From the NCBI RefSeq assembly GCF_000373645.1, contig NZ_KB892035.1, positions 307,150-371,149 of the forward strand: DNA of 64,000 bases, in the 5' to 3' direction. Each line of letters starts with the position of its first letter. Position 1 is the first letter of the stretch. The translations under genes were made by a program, and so were the position numbers. Under the pieces are notes generated by a model. It was not told where the DNA came from. It was given only the letters and a program-made list of their open reading frames with translations, and ran no database searches. Shown one piece after another: positions 23,008-33,198 of this stretch. This DNA comes from Streptomyces sp. ATexAB-D23 (lineage in GTDB: Bacteria > Actinomycetota > Actinomycetes > Streptomycetales > Streptomycetaceae).

Positions 23008-23403
23008 ATGTCCGCCCCACACGCCCTGGTGATCATCGACGCCGCCAACGTGGTCGGCTCCGTCCCGGACGGCTGGTGGCGGGACCGGCGGGCCGCGGCC
23101 GAGCGGCTGCGCGACGCGCTGGTCCGCTACGCCACCGACGGCCTGCCCGGTCTGCCCGGCCCCGTCGACCTGGTCCTGGTGGTCGAGGGGCGTGCCCGGG
23201 ACGTCGCTCCGGTGCCGGAGGTGCGGGTGGAGGCGGCGCCGGGCAGCGGTGACGACCGGATCACGGAACTGGCGGCCGAGGCCGCGGCACAGTCGCCGCC
23301 GCGGCCCTGCGTCGTCGTCACCGCCGACCGCGAGCTGCGGCGCCGGGTCGAGGCGTACGGGGCGCGGTGCGCGGGCCCGCGCACGGTACGGCCCGCGCGG
23401 TGA
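23008..23403 (+). CDS. NYN/PIN-like domain protein (YacP-type)
   Basis: 131 residues with a PIN-fold pattern: an N-terminal ALVIIDAANVVGS carrying the first acidic residue, a central LVLVVEGRARD, the acidic SGDDRITELAAEAA, and the late CVVVTADRELRRRVEAYGA with the last acidic cluster. This is the layout of NYN/YacP-type metal-dependent ribonucleases. It is often labelled NTP pyrophosphohydrolase in Streptomyces annotations, which the motifs do not support. The protein is small and probably cytoplasmic. The ATG has no Shine-Dalgarno and may be leaderless. Its stop lies 10 nt from the stop of the converging permease gene. Confidence 0.72.
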   Translation: MSAPHALVIIDAANVVGSVPDGWWRDRRAAAERLRDALVRYATDGLPGLPGPVDLVLVVEGRARDVAPVPEVRVEAAPGSGDDRITELAAEAAAQSPPRPCVVVTADRELRRRVEAYGARCAGPRTVRPAR

Positions 23404-23413
23404 CGGAGGAGGG

Positions 23414-24919
<1,506 letters not shown>

Positions 24920-25016
24920 CGGCGTACCTCCACGCACTCGTCGTGCACGCCATGATTCGGACCCGGAGGGCCCACCTGCCCCCGGCACGCCTGTTCCGGC
25001 GGTATTTCATGCGAAC

Positions 25017-25057
25017 GGGCCGGTCGGACCACCCTCGCGGGGCGGTGCGACCGGCCC
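25017..25057 (-). terminator. Hairpin terminator after dxs
   Basis: GGGCCGGTCG (25017-25026) pairs perfectly with CGACCGGCCC (25048-25057), 24 nt past the dxs stop. Confidence 0.7.
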
Positions 25058-25081
25058 ATTCGGCCGAGCTTCGGGTACGGG

Positions 25082-27061
25082 TCAGTCCCGGACGGGCTCC
25101 GCCACCGTGCGGCTCTCGGGGCCCGTCTCGTAGCGGCCGTCGAGCTTGGCGACCAGACCGGTGACCTGGCGGGCGATGTCCGGTGCGGTCAGCCCGATCT
25201 CGGCCATGACCTCCTTGCGGGAGGCGTGGTCGAGGAAGACCGGCGGGATGCCGAAGTCGCGCAGCGGCACGTCGACGTCCGCGTCGCGCAGCGCCTGGGC
25301 GACGGCGGAGCCGACGCCGCCGGCCCTGCTGTTGTCCTCGACGGTGACGACGACGCGGTGCTGCGCGGCGAGCGGGGCCATGGCCTCGTCCACCGGCTTG
25401 ACCCAGCGCGGGTCCACGACGGTCGTGGAGATGCCCTGGGCGTCGAGCAGGCCGGCGATCTCCAGGCACATCGGGGCGAGCGCGCCGATGGAGACGAGCA
25501 GGACGTCCGGGCGGGCCGCGCCGGACTCGCGGAGCACGTCCATGCCGCCCGCCGTGCCGACGGCCTTGACCGAGGGGCCGACCGCGCCCTTGGAGAAGCG
25601 GACGACGGTCGGGGCGTCGTCCACCTCGACGGCCTCGCGCAGCTGGGCGCGGACCTGGTCGGCGTCGCGCGGGGCGGCGATCCGGAGCGAGGGCACGCAC
25701 TGGAGGATCGACATGTCCCACATGCCGTTGTGCGAGGCGCCGTCGGTGCCGGTGATCCCGGCCCGGTCCAGGACGAAGGTGACCCCGCACTTGTGCAGGG
25801 CGACGTCCATCAGGACCTGGTCGAAGGCCCGGTTGAGGAAGGTGGCGTACACCGCGAAGACGGGGTGCAGGCCGCCGGTGGCCAGGCCCGCCGCGGAGAC
25901 CGCGCCGTGCTGCTCGGCGATGCCGACGTCGTAGATCCGGTCCGGGAACTCCTTCTCGAACTTGGTCAGGCCGACCGGCTGGAGCATGGCCGCGGTGATC
26001 GCGACGATGTCCTCGCGCTCGTGGCCGAGCTTGACCATCTCCTCGCCGAACACGGAGGTCCAGTCGAGTCCGGAGGTGGCGACGGGCAGCCCGGTGTCGG
26101 GGTGGATCTTGCCGACAGCGTGGAAGCGGTCGGCCTCGTCGAGCAGGGCGGGGGTGTAGCCGCGGCCCTTCTCGGTGAGGCAGTGCACGATGACGGGGCC
26201 GCCGAAGCGCTTGGCCCGCTGGAGTGCGGACTCCAGGGCCTCGATGTCGTGGCCGTCGATCGGGCCGACGTACTTCAGGCCGAGGTCCTCGAACATGCCC
26301 TGCGGGGCGATGAAGTCCTTGAGGCCCTTCTTCGCTCCGTGCAGCGTCTCGTACAGCGGCTTGCCGACGACGGGGGTGCGCTCCAGGAGGTCCTTGCCGC
26401 GGGCGAGGAAGCGCTCGTAGCCGTCGGTGGTGCGCAGGGTCGCCAGGTGGTTGGCGAGGCCGCCGATGGTGGGCGCGTAGGAGCGTTCGTTGTCGTTGAC
26501 GACGATGACGAGGGGGCGGTCCTTGGCGGCGGCGATGTTGTTCAGCGCCTCCCAGGCCATGCCTCCGGTGAGGGCTCCGTCACCGATGACCGCGACGACG
26601 TGGTCGTCCTTGCCGCGTACCTCGTTGGCCTTGGCGAGGCCGTCGGCCCAGCCGAGGACGGTGGAGGCGTGCGAGTTCTCGATGACGTCGTGCTCGGACT
26701 CGGCGCGCGAGGGGTAGCCGGAGAGGCCGCCCTTGCTCTTGAGCCTGGTGAAGTCCTGGCGGCCGGTGAGGAGCTTGTGCACATAGCTCTGGTGGCCGGT
26801 GTCGAAGAGGACCTTGTCCTTCGGCGAGTCGAAGACCCGGTGCAGGGCGATGGTCAGCTCGACCACGCCGAGGTTGGGTCCGAGGTGGCCGCCGGTCTTG
26901 GAGACGGCGTCGACGAGGAAGGTCCGGATCTCTTCGGCGAGCTGCTCCAGCTGCTCGGAAGTGAGCCGGTCAAGGTCACGCGGTCCGCCGATGCGGGTCA
27001 GCAGATCCCATCCGTCGCCCACCACCGCCCGTGCGTGACGCGCTTCGCGCGGCTGTGTCAC
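25082..27061 (-). CDS. dxs: 1-deoxy-D-xylulose-5-phosphate synthase
   Basis: 659-residue thiamine-diphosphate enzyme that condenses pyruvate with glyceraldehyde 3-phosphate in the first step of the MEP isoprenoid pathway. The N-terminal half has GGHLGPNLGVVELTIALH, FDTGHQSYVHKLLTGR and the ThDP motif GDGALTGGMAWEALNN; the transketolase pyrimidine-binding domain includes DVGIAEQHGAVSAAGLA, and a C-terminal transketolase domain follows. Length is about 20 residues more than usual because of an N-terminal extension. The GTG at 27061 is supported by GGAGG 5 nt upstream, so the extension is probably translated. An internal start just before LLTRIGGPRDL would give the usual family N-terminus. The gene is monocistronic. 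Confidence 0.96.
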   Translation of the reverse strand: MTQPREARHARAVVGDGWDLLTRIGGPRDLDRLTSEQLEQLAEEIRTFLVDAVSKTGGHLGPNLGVVELTIALHRVFDSPKDKVLFDTGHQSYVHKLLTGRQDFTRLKSKGGLSGYPSRAESEHDVIENSHASTVLGWADGLAKANEVRGKDDHVVAVIGDGALTGGMAWEALNNIAAAKDRPLVIVVNDNERSYAPTIGGLANHLATLRTTDGYERFLARGKDLLERTPVVGKPLYETLHGAKKGLKDFIAPQGMFEDLGLKYVGPIDGHDIEALESALQRAKRFGGPVIVHCLTEKGRGYTPALLDEADRFHAVGKIHPDTGLPVATSGLDWTSVFGEEMVKLGHEREDIVAITAAMLQPVGLTKFEKEFPDRIYDVGIAEQHGAVSAAGLATGGLHPVFAVYATFLNRAFDQVLMDVALHKCGVTFVLDRAGITGTDGASHNGMWDMSILQCVPSLRIAAPRDADQVRAQLREAVEVDDAPTVVRFSKGAVGPSVKAVGTAGGMDVLRESGAARPDVLLVSIGALAPMCLEIAGLLDAQGISTTVVDPRWVKPVDEAMAPLAAQHRVVVTVEDNSRAGGVGSAVAQALRDADVDVPLRDFGIPPVFLDHASRKEVMAEIGLTAPDIARQVTGLVAKLDGRYETGPESRTVAEPVRD

Positions 27062-27164
27062 CGTGCCTCCTTGCGATTGTGCTGGTCGAGCATGCCGATC
27101 GGATGAGTCTAACGGCCTCCCCCCGGGCCGGGGGCGGGGAGTGCTGCTTGCCCGTGCCGGTACG

Positions 27165-27208
27165 TGCCGGAGCCCGGCGCCCCCGCGAAGGGGCGCCGGG
27201 CTCCGGCA
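27165..27208 (-). terminator. Hairpin terminator of the xylFGH operon
   Basis: A 19-bp perfect stem (27165-27183 with 27190-27208) with a CGCGAA loop lies 22 nt past the permease stop. Confidence 0.85.
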
Positions 27209-27229
27209 GTGGTGCGCGCGGGTCCGCGG

Positions 27230-28531
27230 TCAGGCGCGGCCCGCGGTCTTCTGGGTCTTGCGCGAGACCGAGTCGATGATCACGGCGATGAGGAGCACTC
27301 CGCCGGTGATCATGTACTGGATCGCGTTCGACGACAGGTTCATCTGGTTGAGGCCCTGGACGATCGACTGGATGACCAGGATGCCCAGCAGCGCGGACCA
27401 GACCTTGCCGCGTCCGCCGAACAGGGACGTACCGCCGATGACGGCCGCGGCGATGCACATCATGAGCTGGTTGCCGCCACCGAGCGAGCGGTCGGCGCCG
27501 CCGGTCGCGGAGGCCAGGAAGAGACCGCCGACCGCACCGAGCGTGCCGGAGATCATGAACACCGAGATGCGGATCCAGGACACGTTGATGCCGGCGCGGC
27601 GCGCTGCCTCGACGCCACCGCCGACCGCGAAGACCTGACGGCCGTAGGTGGTGCGGCGCAGGATGAAGTCGGTGACGACCAGGATCCCGAGGAAGATCAC
27701 CAGGGAGAGCGGGAGGCCCTGCTCCTGGTTGAACGCGTACGCGGCGAGCAGGCACATGACGGCGAGCAGCGCGGTGCGCAGGATGATCTCGCTCTGCGGG
27801 CGGTGCGGCAGCTCCGCGGTCTTGCGGCGCCTCGCGTCGCGCAGCTGTGCGAGGTAGAAGGCGATGATGACGACCACGGCGAGGCCGTAGGCGGCGGCGA
27901 TGTCCTCGAAGTAGTAGCTGGTCAGATCGCGGACGAAGCTGCCGAGCGGGGTGGTGATGGTGGACTTGTCGCCCATCACCCAGGTCTGCATGCCGGCCCA
28001 GCCCAGGAAGCCCGCCAGGGTCACGACGAACGCGGGCACGCCGATCTTGGCGAAGACGATGCCGTGGAAGGCGCCGATGACCGTGCCGGACAGGATGCCC
28101 ACCACGATGGCGAGGGAGTCGGGTATGTCCGTGCCGACCACGGCCCACACCGCACCCGCCAGACCCGCGACGGAACCGACCGCGAGGTCGATCTCACCGA
28201 GCAGCAGCACGAAGACGATGCCCACGGCCATGATGCCGGGGCCCGCCGCGTACAGCGTGATCTGGTCGAGGTTGTACGAGGTGAGGAAGTTGCCGGTCTC
28301 CAGCTGGAAGACGATCCCGATGATGATCAGGCCCACCACGACGGGCAGCGAGCCGATCTCGCCCGAGCGCACCTTGCGCTTGAACTCGGTCCAGTAGCCC
28401 TTGAAGCCCTGCTCGCGGATAAGCAGGCGGGGGTCGACGACCCTGACCGCGTCGGGCGCTGCCGCGGGAGCCTCGGTGGTGGCGTCCGCCTGGGCCGGGA
28501 CCTTGGCCGGAGTCTCGTTGACGTTGCTCAC
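27230..28531 (-). CDS. xylH: Sugar ABC transporter permease, xylose type
   Basis: 433-residue permease of the BPD_transp_2 (ribose/xylose) class with about 10 or more helices. Recognisable segments are GIVFVLLLGEIDLAVGSVAGLAG, TLAGFLGWAGMQTWVMG, and the cytoplasmic loop GRQVFAVGGGVEAARRAGINV that contacts the ATPase, followed by AAAVIGGTSLFGGRGKVWSAL. The start is a GTG at 28531 (Met-Ser-Asn-Val-Asn) that overlaps the ATPase stop by 4 nt; longer readings run antisense-like through the ATPase gene. As the last gene of the binding protein-ATPase-permease operon, it is expected to import xylose or a related pentose. Gene name follows S. coelicolor xylFGH from memory. Confidence 0.92.
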   Translation of the reverse strand: MSNVNETPAKVPAQADATTEAPAAAPDAVRVVDPRLLIREQGFKGYWTEFKRKVRSGEIGSLPVVVGLIIIGIVFQLETGNFLTSYNLDQITLYAAGPGIMAVGIVFVLLLGEIDLAVGSVAGLAGAVWAVVGTDIPDSLAIVVGILSGTVIGAFHGIVFAKIGVPAFVVTLAGFLGWAGMQTWVMGDKSTITTPLGSFVRDLTSYYFEDIAAAYGLAVVVIIAFYLAQLRDARRRKTAELPHRPQSEIILRTALLAVMCLLAAYAFNQEQGLPLSLVIFLGILVVTDFILRRTTYGRQVFAVGGGVEAARRAGINVSWIRISVFMISGTLGAVGGLFLASATGGADRSLGGGNQLMMCIAAAVIGGTSLFGGRGKVWSALLGILVIQSIVQGLNQMNLSSNAIQYMITGGVLLIAVIIDSVSRKTQKTAGRA

Positions 28532-29307
28532 TTGGATGCCTCCGCGCTGCGGGACTTGCGGCGGGTCACGGCGTTGTCGGTGGCGCCCGTGATCGCGGCG
28601 ATGATTTCTTCGTGGCTGGTCGTCGCCACCGGGAAGATGCCGTTGTTGTGGCCGAGTCGCAGCACGGCGACCTTGTCGGCGACGGCCTTCACATCGGCCA
28701 TGTTGTGGCTGATGAGGATGACGCCGAGGTTCTGCTCGCGCAGCCGCTCCACCAGGTCGAGGACCTGTGCGGTCTGCTCGACGCCGAGGGCCGCGGTGGG
28801 CTCGTCCAGGATCACGATCTTGGGGTTGCCGACCAGGGCGCGGGCGATGGCCACGACCTGGCGCTGGCCGCCGGAGAGCGCGGCGACCGGGATGCGGACG
28901 CTGGGGATGCGGATGGAGAGCGTGGACAGGAGGTCCTGGGCCCGCTTCTCCATGGCGACCTCGTCGAGTACGCCGCCCTTCTTGATCTCGCGCCCGAGGA
29001 AGAGGTTGGCGACGACGTCCAGGTTGTCGCAGAGCGCGAGGTCCTGGTAGACGGTGGCGACGCCGAGGTTCTGGGCGTCGTGCGGACGGCTGATGTCCAC
29101 CTTCGCGCCCTCCCATTCGATGACGCCCTCATCGATGGGGTGCACGCCGGCGATCGTCTTGACCAGCGTGGACTTTCCTGCACCGTTGTCGCCGACCAGG
29201 GCGACCACTTCTCCGGCGTGGACTTCGAGATCGACACCGGAGAGGACCTGGACCGCTCCGAATCGCTTGAAGACCCCACGCAACGCCAGCACGGGCGTCT
29301 GTGACAC
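28528..29307 (-). CDS. xylG: Sugar ABC transporter ATPase, single-domain XylG type
   Basis: About 259 residues with one complete ABC domain: Walker A GDNGAGKSTLVKT, Q-loop VATVYQDLALC, signature LSGGQRQVVAIARAL, Walker B KIVILDEPTAAL and the H-loop ILISHN. Enteric XylG/AraG ATPases have two tandem domains in about 500 residues, so this is a half-size version that must dimerise. AAGGAG lies 9 nt before a GTG at 29307 (Met-Ser-Gln-Thr-Pro); an ATG at 29316 is an alternative but directly abuts the AAGGAG. It overlaps the permease gene by 4 nt and lies 242 nt downstream of the binding-protein gene. Confidence 0.92.
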   Translation of the reverse strand: MSQTPVLALRGVFKRFGAVQVLSGVDLEVHAGEVVALVGDNGAGKSTLVKTIAGVHPIDEGVIEWEGAKVDISRPHDAQNLGVATVYQDLALCDNLDVVANLFLGREIKKGGVLDEVAMEKRAQDLLSTLSIRIPSVRIPVAALSGGQRQVVAIARALVGNPKIVILDEPTAALGVEQTAQVLDLVERLREQNLGVILISHNMADVKAVADKVAVLRLGHNNGIFPVATTSHEEIIAAITGATDNAVTRRKSRSAEASK

Positions 29308-29549
29308 GTGAACCATCTCCTTCGCCGCCTGACCGGCGGGGATGTGCCGCCTGACCGGCGGAGACGCCGCGCCACGAGGGGCCGCGTCGACGTACGGGAA
29401 GTACTGGGGGGGGAGAGTGTCCGGCACCCGGCCGGCAGCGGGGTGTGGGCCGGCCGGGGCCGGACAGTCATGGGGTGGGCGGACTCCGCCGTGCGGTGCG
29501 GGTCACACCCGTACGCGCCGGGGCCGGCCGGCCCCGGCGCGAGGAGGGA

Positions 29550-30617
29550 CTACTTGATGCCCAGCGCGGTGCACTTGGCGGCGATGTCCTTCACGCAGAC
29601 CTTGGAGACCTCGTAGATGCCGTCCTTGATCACGGTGGACTCGATGTTGTCCTTGTTCACCACGGTCGGCTCAAGCAGCGTGGAGGGGACGCCGTCCGTC
29701 TCGCCCTCGGCGCCGATGTCCTTGCCCTGGAGCAGGTTGACGGCGAACTGGGCGGCCGCCGGGGCGAGCTGCTTCGGCGACTTGTAGATCGTGAAGGTCT
29801 GCGTACCGGCGATGATCCGCTGGATACCGGGGAGCTCGGCGTCCTGGCCACCCACCGGGATGTCCTTGATGCCGGCGTTGCCCAGGGACGTGATGATGCC
29901 GCCCGCCATGCCGTCGTTGGCGGAGTAGACCGCGTCGATCTTGCCCTTGCCCACCGAGGAGATGGCGGCGGTCATCTTCTCGCCGGCGATCTTCGGGTCC
30001 CACTCGCCGGACGCCTCGTAGGCGATCTTGACCTTGCCGTCGAGGGACGCGTGGGCGCCCTTCTTGAACAGGCCGGCGTTCGGGTCCTTCTCGTCGCCGT
30101 TGATCATGACGACGTTGGCGCCGGACGCCTTGGAGCCGAGGGCGTCGATGACGGCCTGGCCCTGGAGCTTGCCGATCTTCTCGTTGTCGTGGCTGACGTA
30201 GGCGTCGGCACCGACGATGGCGCGGTCGTACGCGACGACCTTGACACCCTTCTTGTGCGCGTCGGCGACCCACGCGGCGGCCTTCTCGGCGTCGACCGAG
30301 GAGATCGCGATGACCTTGATGCCGTCGGCGATCTGCTGCTCGAACTGCTGCTTCTGCTGGCCGACGTCGCTGGCCGCGTTGTTGTAGACGACCTCGCAGT
30401 CCGGGCAGTTCTTCTCGACCGCTTCGATGAACAGCGGCTTGTCCAGCGTCTCGTAGCGGGCGGTCTTGTTCTCCGGGAGGAGCAGACCGATCTTGGTCTT
30501 GCTGCCCGAGTCCGCCGAGTCCTTCTTGTCGTCGCCGGCCTTGCCGCAGGCGGCGAGGGAGACGGCCATCGAAACTGCGGCCGTACCGATGACGATGCGT
30601 CGCGTCATTGCGTTCAT
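29550..30617 (-). CDS. xylF: Sugar ABC transporter substrate-binding lipoprotein, xylose type
   Basis: 355-residue binding protein of the periplasmic-binding type 1 family (XylF/RbsB fold). The signal peptide ends at the lipobox VSLAAC, so the mature protein is lipid-anchored. Two-lobe family motifs are visible: KIGLLLPENKTARYETLDKP, IADGIKVIAISSVDAEKAA, VKVVAYDRAI, INGDEKDPNAG and VYSANDGMAGGIITSL. I chose the ATG at 30617, which has GGGAGG about 10 nt upstream; an in-frame start at 30647 is less likely. First gene of xylFGH. The intergenic region upstream carries an inverted repeat that may be the target of the adjacent ROK regulator. Confidence 0.93.
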   Translation of the reverse strand: MNAMTRRIVIGTAAVSMAVSLAACGKAGDDKKDSADSGSKTKIGLLLPENKTARYETLDKPLFIEAVEKNCPDCEVVYNNAASDVGQQKQQFEQQIADGIKVIAISSVDAEKAAAWVADAHKKGVKVVAYDRAIVGADAYVSHDNEKIGKLQGQAVIDALGSKASGANVVMINGDEKDPNAGLFKKGAHASLDGKVKIAYEASGEWDPKIAGEKMTAAISSVGKGKIDAVYSANDGMAGGIITSLGNAGIKDIPVGGQDAELPGIQRIIAGTQTFTIYKSPKQLAPAAAQFAVNLLQGKDIGAEGETDGVPSTLLEPTVVNKDNIESTVIKDGIYEVSKVCVKDIAAKCTALGIK

Positions 30618-30710
30618 TGGGGGTTTGCCTCCCTGACGAGGCCGCAACGTCGCGGCCGAGGTGGCTGGAAGTCAACTCGGCCGCGAGGGCGGCGTCAAGG
30701 AGTAAATCCT

Positions 30711-30739
30711 TAACGAGATGACAACGGTGCCATTCGTTA
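30711..30739 (-). promoter_or_regulatory. Inverted repeat upstream of xylF, candidate regulator site
   Basis: TAACGA (30711-30716) and TCGTTA (30734-30739) form an inverted pair separated by 17 nt; extending by ATG/CAT adds partial symmetry. It lies 94 nt upstream of the xylF start, in the AT-rich gap after rok7B7. Binding by Rok7B7 is plausible but unproven. Confidence 0.35.
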
Positions 30740-30740
30740 T

Positions 30741-31940
30741 CTAAGTGAAGGCAGGTGTGGCCGCGGGCAGGGTGCTCTCCAAAAGTGTTGAATCCCCCAT
30801 CTCGCTCAGGACGAGCGCCAGGGCCCCCAGCACCTCCGCCCGGCCTCCCAGGGCCCCCGGGAGCACCGACAGCTGCCGTGCGGCGCTGGGGATGGAGTAG
30901 CGGGACACGGAGTCGCGGATGGGCCCGAGGACCAGCTCCCCGGCCTCCGCGAGCGAGCCGCCGAGCACCACGCGGCTCGGGTTGAGCAGGTTGCACAGGT
31001 TGGCGACGCCGCTGCCGATGTGCCGCCCGACGTCGCCGATCACCCGCCGGCAGCCCGGATCGCCCTCACGGGCCAGCTGGACCACCCGCTCCATGGTGAG
31101 ATCGGGGCCGTGGCTGGGCCGGAGCAGGGGCAGCACGTAGCGCGCGGCCGTGAAGGTCTCCAGGCAGCCGCGGTTGCCGCAGCGGCAGACCGGGCCCGAT
31201 TCGTCGAGGGTGATGTGACCGATCTCGCCGGCCGTTCCTCCGGGGCCCCGGTAGATGTGCGAGTCGATCACCAGACCGGCGCCGACACCGCTGGCGACCT
31301 TGATGTACGCGAGGTCCCTGACCCCCCGGCCGCTCCCCCACACCAGCTCGCCGAGCGCCCCGAGGTTGGCGTCGTTGTCCACGTAGACCGGCACGCCGAG
31401 ACGGGCGGCGAGCTCGTCGCTGGGGTTGATGCCCGTCCAGCCCGGCAGAATCGACGTGGAGCCCAGCGTGCCGGACTCGACGTCGATCGGGCCGGGAACA
31501 CCGAGCCCCACCCCGATGACCTTGCCCGGACTGATCCCGGTGGTCTCGATCAGGCGGTTGACCAGCTGTTCCGCCCGTCCGAAGCCCTCGGCCGACGAGG
31601 CGTCGACGTCCAGCGGCTCGGACTCCTCGGCGAGCACCTGGTGGGCCAGGTTGCCGACGGCGACGCGCAGGTGGGTGTGGCCGAAGTCGACGCCGATCAC
31701 GATGCCGGCGTCGCCGCTGAGCGAGACGCTGCGGGCCCGGCGGCCGCCCGCCGAGGTGGGGGTCACCTCGACCGTGCCGCCGTCCTTCAGTTCACGAACG
31801 ATATTGGAGACGGTGGCCGCGGACAGGCCCGTACTCCTGGCGATCTCCGCCTGGGTGAGCGAACCCGCCATACGTACGGCGCGCACGACCCGCTCAAGGT
31901 TGGCGCGATGCAGAGACGTCTGCGACCCCGGAGTCTCCAT
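30741..31940 (-). CDS. rok7B7: ROK-family transcriptional regulator
   Basis: About 399 residues. An N-terminal winged helix-turn-helix (residues about 25-65, LTQAEIARSTGLSAATVSNI) is followed by a ROK domain with an ATP/sugar-kinase-like core: IGVDFGHTHLRVAVGN, VGLGVPGPID, VDNDANLGALGELVWG, and the ROK zinc motif CRCGNRGCLE. In S. coelicolor the gene in this position, rok7B7 (SCO6008), is described as a pleiotropic regulator affecting carbon catabolite control, antibiotic production and the neighbouring xylFGH. The start is uncertain: an ATG at 31940 has AGGAG 11 nt upstream, and further in-frame starts lie at 31952, 31961 and 31973. It lies just upstream of xylF on the same strand. Confidence 0.9.
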   Translation of the reverse strand: METPGSQTSLHRANLERVVRAVRMAGSLTQAEIARSTGLSAATVSNIVRELKDGGTVEVTPTSAGGRRARSVSLSGDAGIVIGVDFGHTHLRVAVGNLAHQVLAEESEPLDVDASSAEGFGRAEQLVNRLIETTGISPGKVIGVGLGVPGPIDVESGTLGSTSILPGWTGINPSDELAARLGVPVYVDNDANLGALGELVWGSGRGVRDLAYIKVASGVGAGLVIDSHIYRGPGGTAGEIGHITLDESGPVCRCGNRGCLETFTAARYVLPLLRPSHGPDLTMERVVQLAREGDPGCRRVIGDVGRHIGSGVANLCNLLNPSRVVLGGSLAEAGELVLGPIRDSVSRYSIPSAARQLSVLPGALGGRAEVLGALALVLSEMGDSTLLESTLPAATPAFT

Positions 31941-32089
31941 CGACTCACTCACTCCTGCCATATTCTCCAACATGTGAACTCTAAGCTGACCGTTTTGGGG
32001 TCCTCCCCGTCAAGACCTTGAGCAGTCCGAGCCACGGATGAGCGCGGCTGCGCCGTACCTCCGACCTGGCGAACTCTCCCGTACACAGA

Positions 32090-32127
32090 CGAACCGCCCG
32101 CCGGCGAGGACGCCGACGGGCGGTTCG
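32090..32127 (-). terminator. Hairpin terminator of the ngcEFG operon
   Basis: CGAACCGCCCG (32090-32100) pairs with CGGGCGGTTCG (32117-32127), with an inner CGGCG/CGCCG stem. It lies 59 nt past the ngcG stop. Confidence 0.75.
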
Positions 32128-32186
32128 GTTCGTTCGGTAGTGCGTTCAGGAGGTGCGGGCAGGCGGTACGGGAAGAGGCGCGGGGC

Positions 32187-33104
32187 CTACTTCACCGCGC
32201 CCGCGGTCAGCCCGGCCACGACCTGGCGCTGGAAGATGATGTAGGCCGCGAGGACCGGCAGCATCGCCATCACCAGTCCGGCGAAGAGTCCGGACCAGTC
32301 GCCCTTGTAGCCCTGGCTGTTGGCCAGTTCGACCAGACCTTGCGAGAGCACCCGGTACTTCGGGTCGGTGTTCAGCACCGTCGGCAGCATGTACTGGTTC
32401 CACTGGCCGAGGAAGTTGAAGATGCCGACGCTGATCAGGCCGGGCTTGGCCATCGGCAGCATCACCTGGAAGAACGTCCGGGTGTGCGAGGCCCCGTCGA
32501 TCATCGCCGCCTCCGCCACCGATCCCGGTAGCGTCCGGAAGAAGGAGGTGAGGAAGAAGACGGTGAAGGGCAGTGAGTACGCGATGTAGACCATGATCAG
32601 TCCGTGGCGCGTGTTCAGCAGGCCCATGTTGTTCATCACGAAGAACAGCGGGACCAGCGCCAGGATGATCGGGAAGCTCATCCCGCCGATGAACAGGTAG
32701 TAGATGAAGCGGTTGCCCGGGAAGTCGAACCGGGCCAGCACGTAGGCCGCCATCGAGCCGAGCAGCAGGGTGCCGATGAGCGAACCGCCCACCACGACGA
32801 TGGTGTTGAAGAAGTAGTCGCTCATGTGCGCCTGGCTCCAGGCGCGCGACCAGTTGTCGAAGTGGAGCTTGTCCGGCAGCGCCCAGGGGGTCGACAGGAT
32901 CGAGTCGTCGCTCTTGAACGAGGACATGATCGCCCAGAGCAGCGGCAGGACCACCAGGATCGCCCAGATGATCAGCACACCGTGGGAGAAGACGTTGAGG
33001 GTCTTGCCCTCGCTGCCCTTCTCCTTGCCGCCCGGGGCAGGCGCCTTGGACACGGGGGCCGGTTCCTTCACCGTGACCACGGGAGGGGTTTCAGTGGCCT
33101 TCAC
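32187..33104 (-). CDS. ngcG: Carbohydrate ABC transporter permease, MalG type
   Basis: 305-residue permease with six helices after a Pro/Lys-rich cytoplasmic tail of about 35 residues. The EAA loop reads EAAMIDGASHTRTFFQVMLP, the ATPase contact site of MalFG-type permeases. Start is a GTG at 33104. In Streptomyces the NgcEFG system imports N-acetylglucosamine and chito-oligosaccharides; assignment rests on synteny with SCO6005-6007 next to rok7B7 and on family type, not on a substrate motif. No ATPase gene is in the operon, so the shared MsiK-type ATPase encoded elsewhere is expected to power it. It lies 94 nt after ngcF. Confidence 0.88.
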   Translation of the reverse strand: MKATETPPVVTVKEPAPVSKAPAPGGKEKGSEGKTLNVFSHGVLIIWAILVVLPLLWAIMSSFKSDDSILSTPWALPDKLHFDNWSRAWSQAHMSDYFFNTIVVVGGSLIGTLLLGSMAAYVLARFDFPGNRFIYYLFIGGMSFPIILALVPLFFVMNNMGLLNTRHGLIMVYIAYSLPFTVFFLTSFFRTLPGSVAEAAMIDGASHTRTFFQVMLPMAKPGLISVGIFNFLGQWNQYMLPTVLNTDPKYRVLSQGLVELANSQGYKGDWSGLFAGLVMAMLPVLAAYIIFQRQVVAGLTAGAVK

Positions 33105-33198
33105 GTGTGCTCACCTCGTACTACTGTCGAGCCGGCCGCCGGGACCGGGCTGTCTTGCCTGCTGGGGGTCCGGGCGGCGTGGCCCGGGAAGCGCAGCA

